Positions 5,495-7,919 of a stretch of 7,919 nucleotides of DNA are shown in pieces. The notes under the pieces were generated by a model. The model was given only the letters and a program-made list of their open reading frames with translations, did no database searches and had not been told where the DNA came from. Made by a program: the position numbers and the translations under genes. The stretch's first letter is position 1. Each line of letters starts with the position of its first letter. Origin of the DNA: Paenibacillaceae bacterium. GTDB taxonomy: Bacteria; Bacillota; Bacilli; Paenibacillales; NBRC-103111. Where the stretch lies: the NCBI GenBank assembly GCA_020697475.1, contig JAJFMO010000190.1, positions 1 to 7,919 of the forward strand, given 5' to 3'.

Positions 5495-6865
5495 ATGAGA
5501 ATTCCAAGATGGAAAATGGGATCGCTTGTGTTGGTTGTTATGCTCGCGCTTTCAGGTTGTGGCGGGGGTAGTGGGGATGGCGATGGCGGAAGTCAAGCAG
5601 CTGGCGGTGGAGATAGTGCAGGCGCGAAGACGCAGCAGCCTGCGAAAGGTGCGAGCCTGGATATCGATTCGAGTCAGCCAATTACGATAAGCGCATACAG
5701 GGTGTCCACGGGGATGACGGAGGACGAATTCAATCAATTCATCGCCGATCCGGTAAAGAAACGGTACCCGAATATCACGCTTACGTTCAGTCAGGCTGCA
5801 GCGGGCAACCAGCCGGCAGACCTCGTGGCTTCCGGACAAATTCCGGATCTGTTGATTACCGACCAAGGGGGGATGCGAACGTTTACCGATTTGCATATAT
5901 CCGAGGATTTAGCGCCTCTAATCAAAAAATATAATGTGGATATAAACAAATATGAACCGGCAGCCATTGAACTCGCCAAAGGCTTGAGCTTGGACGGCAA
6001 CCAATTGGTCGGGATTCCGTTCTCGTTAAATTTCAGCGGATTCTTCTATAACAAAGATGTGTTCGATAAATTTGCCGTTCCTTATCCCAAAGACGGGATG
6101 GACTGGGATGACGTGATCGAATTAGGCAAGAGGGTCGCCCGGGAGGACAGCGGAATTTCTTACAAGGCTCTTTATCCGAATCCGGTGAAAAGCGTATCTT
6201 TCGACAATGGGATCAATGTCGTCGATGCGAAGACGAACCGGTCTAATTTTGCGACAGACGATTGGAAAGCGGTATTCCAGACCTATGTGAATATCTTGAA
6301 AATTCCAGGGAATTTGACCGTACCTACACCGACGAAGCTTTTCCAGGATGCACAGCTTGCCATGATGTCCAGCGGAGTGGCCAGAATCGGGGAGTTCGAC
6401 AAGCTGTATAAAGAGGGGCATCCCGTAAATTGGGATGTCATTGCTCACCCGAAAATCGCCAAATATAAGAGCACGGGGTTGGGGTCCGTATCGCCGGCCT
6501 ACCTGCTGCCTTCCGTCACCTCGAAAAATAAAGACACGGTTTTCAAAATCATCCTCGCCGTCACGGAGAAGGATAATCAGATTGCCATGACAAGGCAAGG
6601 AAGATTGTCAGGCTTGAACGACAAGCAAATCCGCGAACAATTCGGCCAAGGGATGGAGTCGATGAAAGGAAAGAATGTGAAAGGCATGTTGGCCTTGCCC
6701 TTCGCGTTGGGCGCAAAATATACCATCTATGACAACGTTGCCGGCAAATATTTGGATCAGGCGGCAAAAGAAGTCGCTCAAGGGACGAAGGATGTCAATA
6801 CAGCCTTACGAGAAGCGCAGGAGCAAGCGAATAAGGATATCGAAGGATTGGAGCAAGGGAAGTAA
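5495..6865 (+). CDS. ABC transporter sugar-binding lipoprotein
   Basis: This is a 456-residue family 1 extracellular solute-binding protein. It has a lipoprotein signal peptide: basic RIPRWK, a hydrophobic stretch, then lipobox LSGC with the lipid-bearing Cys22. A Gly/Ser/Asp-rich linker runs from about 23 to 54. The family signature lies near 172-212 (GIPFSLNFSGFFYNKD, then a PYPKDG and DWDDVIELGKR segment). It should sit on the outer face of the membrane and deliver an oligosaccharide to a permease. GGGAGGGG lies 5 bases upstream of the ATG, and the GH4 stop is only 33 bases upstream, so it is probably in the same operon. A terminator follows at once and no permease or ATPase gene is present, so its transporter must be encoded elsewhere. 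The gene looks more AT-rich than the GH4 gene before it, which suggests a different origin. Confidence 0.92.
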   Translation: MRIPRWKMGSLVLVVMLALSGCGGGSGDGDGGSQAAGGGDSAGAKTQQPAKGASLDIDSSQPITISAYRVSTGMTEDEFNQFIADPVKKRYPNITLTFSQAAAGNQPADLVASGQIPDLLITDQGGMRTFTDLHISEDLAPLIKKYNVDINKYEPAAIELAKGLSLDGNQLVGIPFSLNFSGFFYNKDVFDKFAVPYPKDGMDWDDVIELGKRVAREDSGISYKALYPNPVKSVSFDNGINVVDAKTNRSNFATDDWKAVFQTYVNILKIPGNLTVPTPTKLFQDAQLAMMSSGVARIGEFDKLYKEGHPVNWDVIAHPKIAKYKSTGLGSVSPAYLLPSVTSKNKDTVFKIILAVTEKDNQIAMTRQGRLSGLNDKQIREQFGQGMESMKGKNVKGMLALPFALGAKYTIYDNVAGKYLDQAAKEVAQGTKDVNTALREAQEQANKDIEGLEQGK

Positions 6866-6878
6866 GAATGGATGCGGG

Positions 6879-6914
6879 AACCCCCTGGCGGCTGAGGCTG
6901 CCTGGGGGTTTTTT
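6879..6914 (+). terminator. Intrinsic terminator of the sugar operon
   Basis: The arms AACCCCC (6879-6885) and GGGGGTT (6904-6910) pair perfectly. After one T-T mismatch the stem continues with six more pairs (one of them a wobble) to a TGAG loop at 6893-6896. A run of six T (6909-6914) follows. It lies 13 bases after the lipoprotein stop codon and closes the operon. Confidence 0.93.
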
Positions 6915-6940
6915 ATATGAGAATGCTATAACGATCCGCA

Positions 6941-7654
6941 TTGAAGGCGAAAGATTTCAAGGAAATCGACCAGCGTATTGTTGATGCAATCCGACAGACT
7001 TTGCTTAAAGAACAAATAAATCCCGCTGTCATTGAACGTTATCTTGCCAATGCGGGGGAGCCTGTCTTCGCCAAAAGCAAAGATCGTTCCCAGACAGCCC
7101 GGCTTAGCCAAGCTTGCGACACGGTTCAGATTATCGCCAGCAATAAAGAAGATATCGATCCCGTTTCAATTGGGATGAAAGTCAGCCAACTCCTTGTTGG
7201 GGGGAGCAGCGGCCAACAATACTTCTACCCTAGCGAGAAAATGATGGATGATTTGAAACAGTTGGGCATTGAGCCGATGTACAAATGTCATGCGTTTGAG
7301 CTTGTGGTCAGGCTGGATTTGAATCGCACAGAGGCTATTCGCAAGTTGATCGTACCGGCAAACATCACGTTCCTGCAGCTTCATAACATCCTGCAAGCGG
7401 CGTTCGGTTGGAGCAATGACCACCTTTACGACTTTTGGCTGTGCGAGCGGTCGGAACAAGAGGAGCCGAGCATCGAATTGGTCGCGAGCGATGTCGATTT
7501 GGAAGATCGAGACGGCGATATTCGGCTAGTGGATGAGATTCAGCTTGCCGAACTGTGGCAAATCAGATACTTGTATTGGGGCAAAAGCTATGACTTCGGG
7601 GACTACTGGTGCCATACTATCGAAGTGACACGTGAGGTTCACGATTACACGTAA
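6941..7654 (+). pseudogene. pRiA4b ORF-3-like protein, probably truncated
   Basis: The open frame encodes 237 residues from a TTG at 6941. Residues about 116-237 match the plasmid pRiA4b ORF-3-like domain (PF07929) by recognition: FELVVRLD (119-126), then IVPANITFLQLHNILQAAFGW (about 137-157), HLYDF (161-165) and YDFGDYWCHTIEV (217-229). The first 115 residues resemble the N-terminal extension of Firmicute members as I recall it. Members normally continue past YDFGDxW with a Pro/Cys-rich PVC...PPEDVGG-like end, but this frame stops 8 residues after that motif, and I find no such sequence downstream. At the other end there is a stop at 6929-6931, no ATG, and no ribosome binding site before the TTG. 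It is either a short variant or a decayed remnant. The family's function is not known. It lies outside the sugar operon, after the terminator. Confidence 0.6.
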
Positions 7655-7745
7655 CGTCCTCCGCAGCTCTTTGAACAGGCGAGCCATCGGGTAAACACTG
7701 CTTTGCTTTGGTAGGTGGTCGCTTTCATGCCCTAGAGTGCACTCC
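7655..7745. other. Short convergent intergenic gap
   Basis: These 91 bases separate the pRiA4b-like gene from the convergent minus-strand gene. I see no hairpin with a T-run for either gene. The only regular element is the 10-base palindrome GAGTGCACTC (7735-7744), next to the stop of the minus-strand gene. It has no loop and is not a terminator. Confidence 0.5.
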
Positions 7746-7919
7746 CTACGCTTTCAAGGCGCGTGCCCATGTCTCATAAAACTCCGCCAACGATGAATAC
7801 CTTGAGCTGCGGTCCGGGGAGGTCGCCTTGGCGGCCACCTCGTATAGCTGCTCTCCCGCCTCCCACTTGGCTAACGACCGATCCCGCTCCCCGCCGAGCA
7901 AGCAGAACGTCATCGCTCC
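7746..7919 (-). CDS. C-terminal end of an unrecognised protein, cut by right edge
   Basis: Read on the minus strand from the right edge, 57 codons are open before a TAG at 7748-7746. The visible part is rich in Ala, Glu, Arg and aromatic residues (LLGGERDRSLAKWE near its start; SLAEFYETWARALKA at its end) and looks helical and soluble. Codon use looks normal for a real gene, with G or C at most third positions. I do not recognise the family. An ATG three codons in from the edge has GGAG only 2 bases upstream, too close to serve as a ribosome binding site, so the real start is probably outside the window. It converges on the pRiA4b-like gene. Confidence 0.55.
   Translation of the reverse strand, partial: GAMTFCLLGGERDRSLAKWEAGEQLYEVAAKATSPDRSSRYSSLAEFYETWARALKA

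Noticed and set aside
7645..7728. Minus-strand frame of 27 codons starting at 7728
   Set aside because: Too short, no ribosome binding site, and it overlaps the end of the pRiA4b-like gene.
7735..7744. Perfect palindrome GAGTGCACTC after the stop of the right-edge gene
   Set aside because: No loop and no T-run, so not a terminator; no other copy seen to suggest an operator.
1..7919. Search for tRNA, rRNA, CRISPR arrays, insertion sequences and phage attachment sites
   Set aside because: No direct repeat array, no transposase or terminal inverted repeats and no cloverleaf-like sequence were seen by eye.

Overview
The window looks like chromosomal DNA from a Gram-positive Firmicute of the Paenibacillus/Cohnella type. 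The reasons are strong AGGAGG-like ribosome binding sites, genes packed with ATGA and TGATG overlaps, a lipobox-type sugar-binding lipoprotein with a Gly/Ser linker, sigma-A-like promoters, and the mix of carbohydrate genes. This assignment is inference from style and protein resemblance; no taxonomic marker is present.

Left part (1-1659, minus strand): a tight three-gene unit reads leftward. It encodes an AraC-family regulator with a cupin-like sensor domain, a Nudix hydrolase (4-base overlap) and a GNAT acetyltransferase (1-base overlap, cut by the left edge). A good sigma-A promoter for the unit lies at 1772-1800.

Middle part (about 1711-6914, plus strand): a carbohydrate operon reads rightward, divergent from the regulator. 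In order it encodes a cytoplasmic seven-repeat FG-GAP/VCBS beta-propeller that appears to start at a rare ATT codon, a Gfo/Idh/MocA NAD(P) oxidoreductase (ATGA overlap), a GH4 alpha-galactosidase-like glycosidase, and an ABC sugar-binding lipoprotein. A clear intrinsic terminator follows. No permease or ATPase genes are present. The divergent control region has two promoters facing each other, an inverted repeat and a possible cre-like site. A strong 16-bp hairpin lies between the oxidoreductase and the GH4 gene.

Right part (6929-7919): a pRiA4b ORF-3-like gene that appears to lack part of its conserved C-terminus and any convincing start signal. It converges on the C-terminal end of an unrecognised minus-strand gene that runs off the right edge.

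Working model: the lipoprotein captures an oligosaccharide, probably an alpha-galactoside, and a transporter encoded elsewhere imports it. The three cytoplasmic proteins then process it. GH4 enzymes and many Gfo/Idh/MocA enzymes both use nicotinamide chemistry on sugar carbons, so the propeller may be a third, uncharacterised step or a sugar-handling scaffold. The AraC protein is the likely local regulator. The most unusual points are the ATT start, the propeller's presence in this operon, the altered cofactor loop of the GH4 protein, the intergenic hairpin and the overlapping face-to-face promoters.
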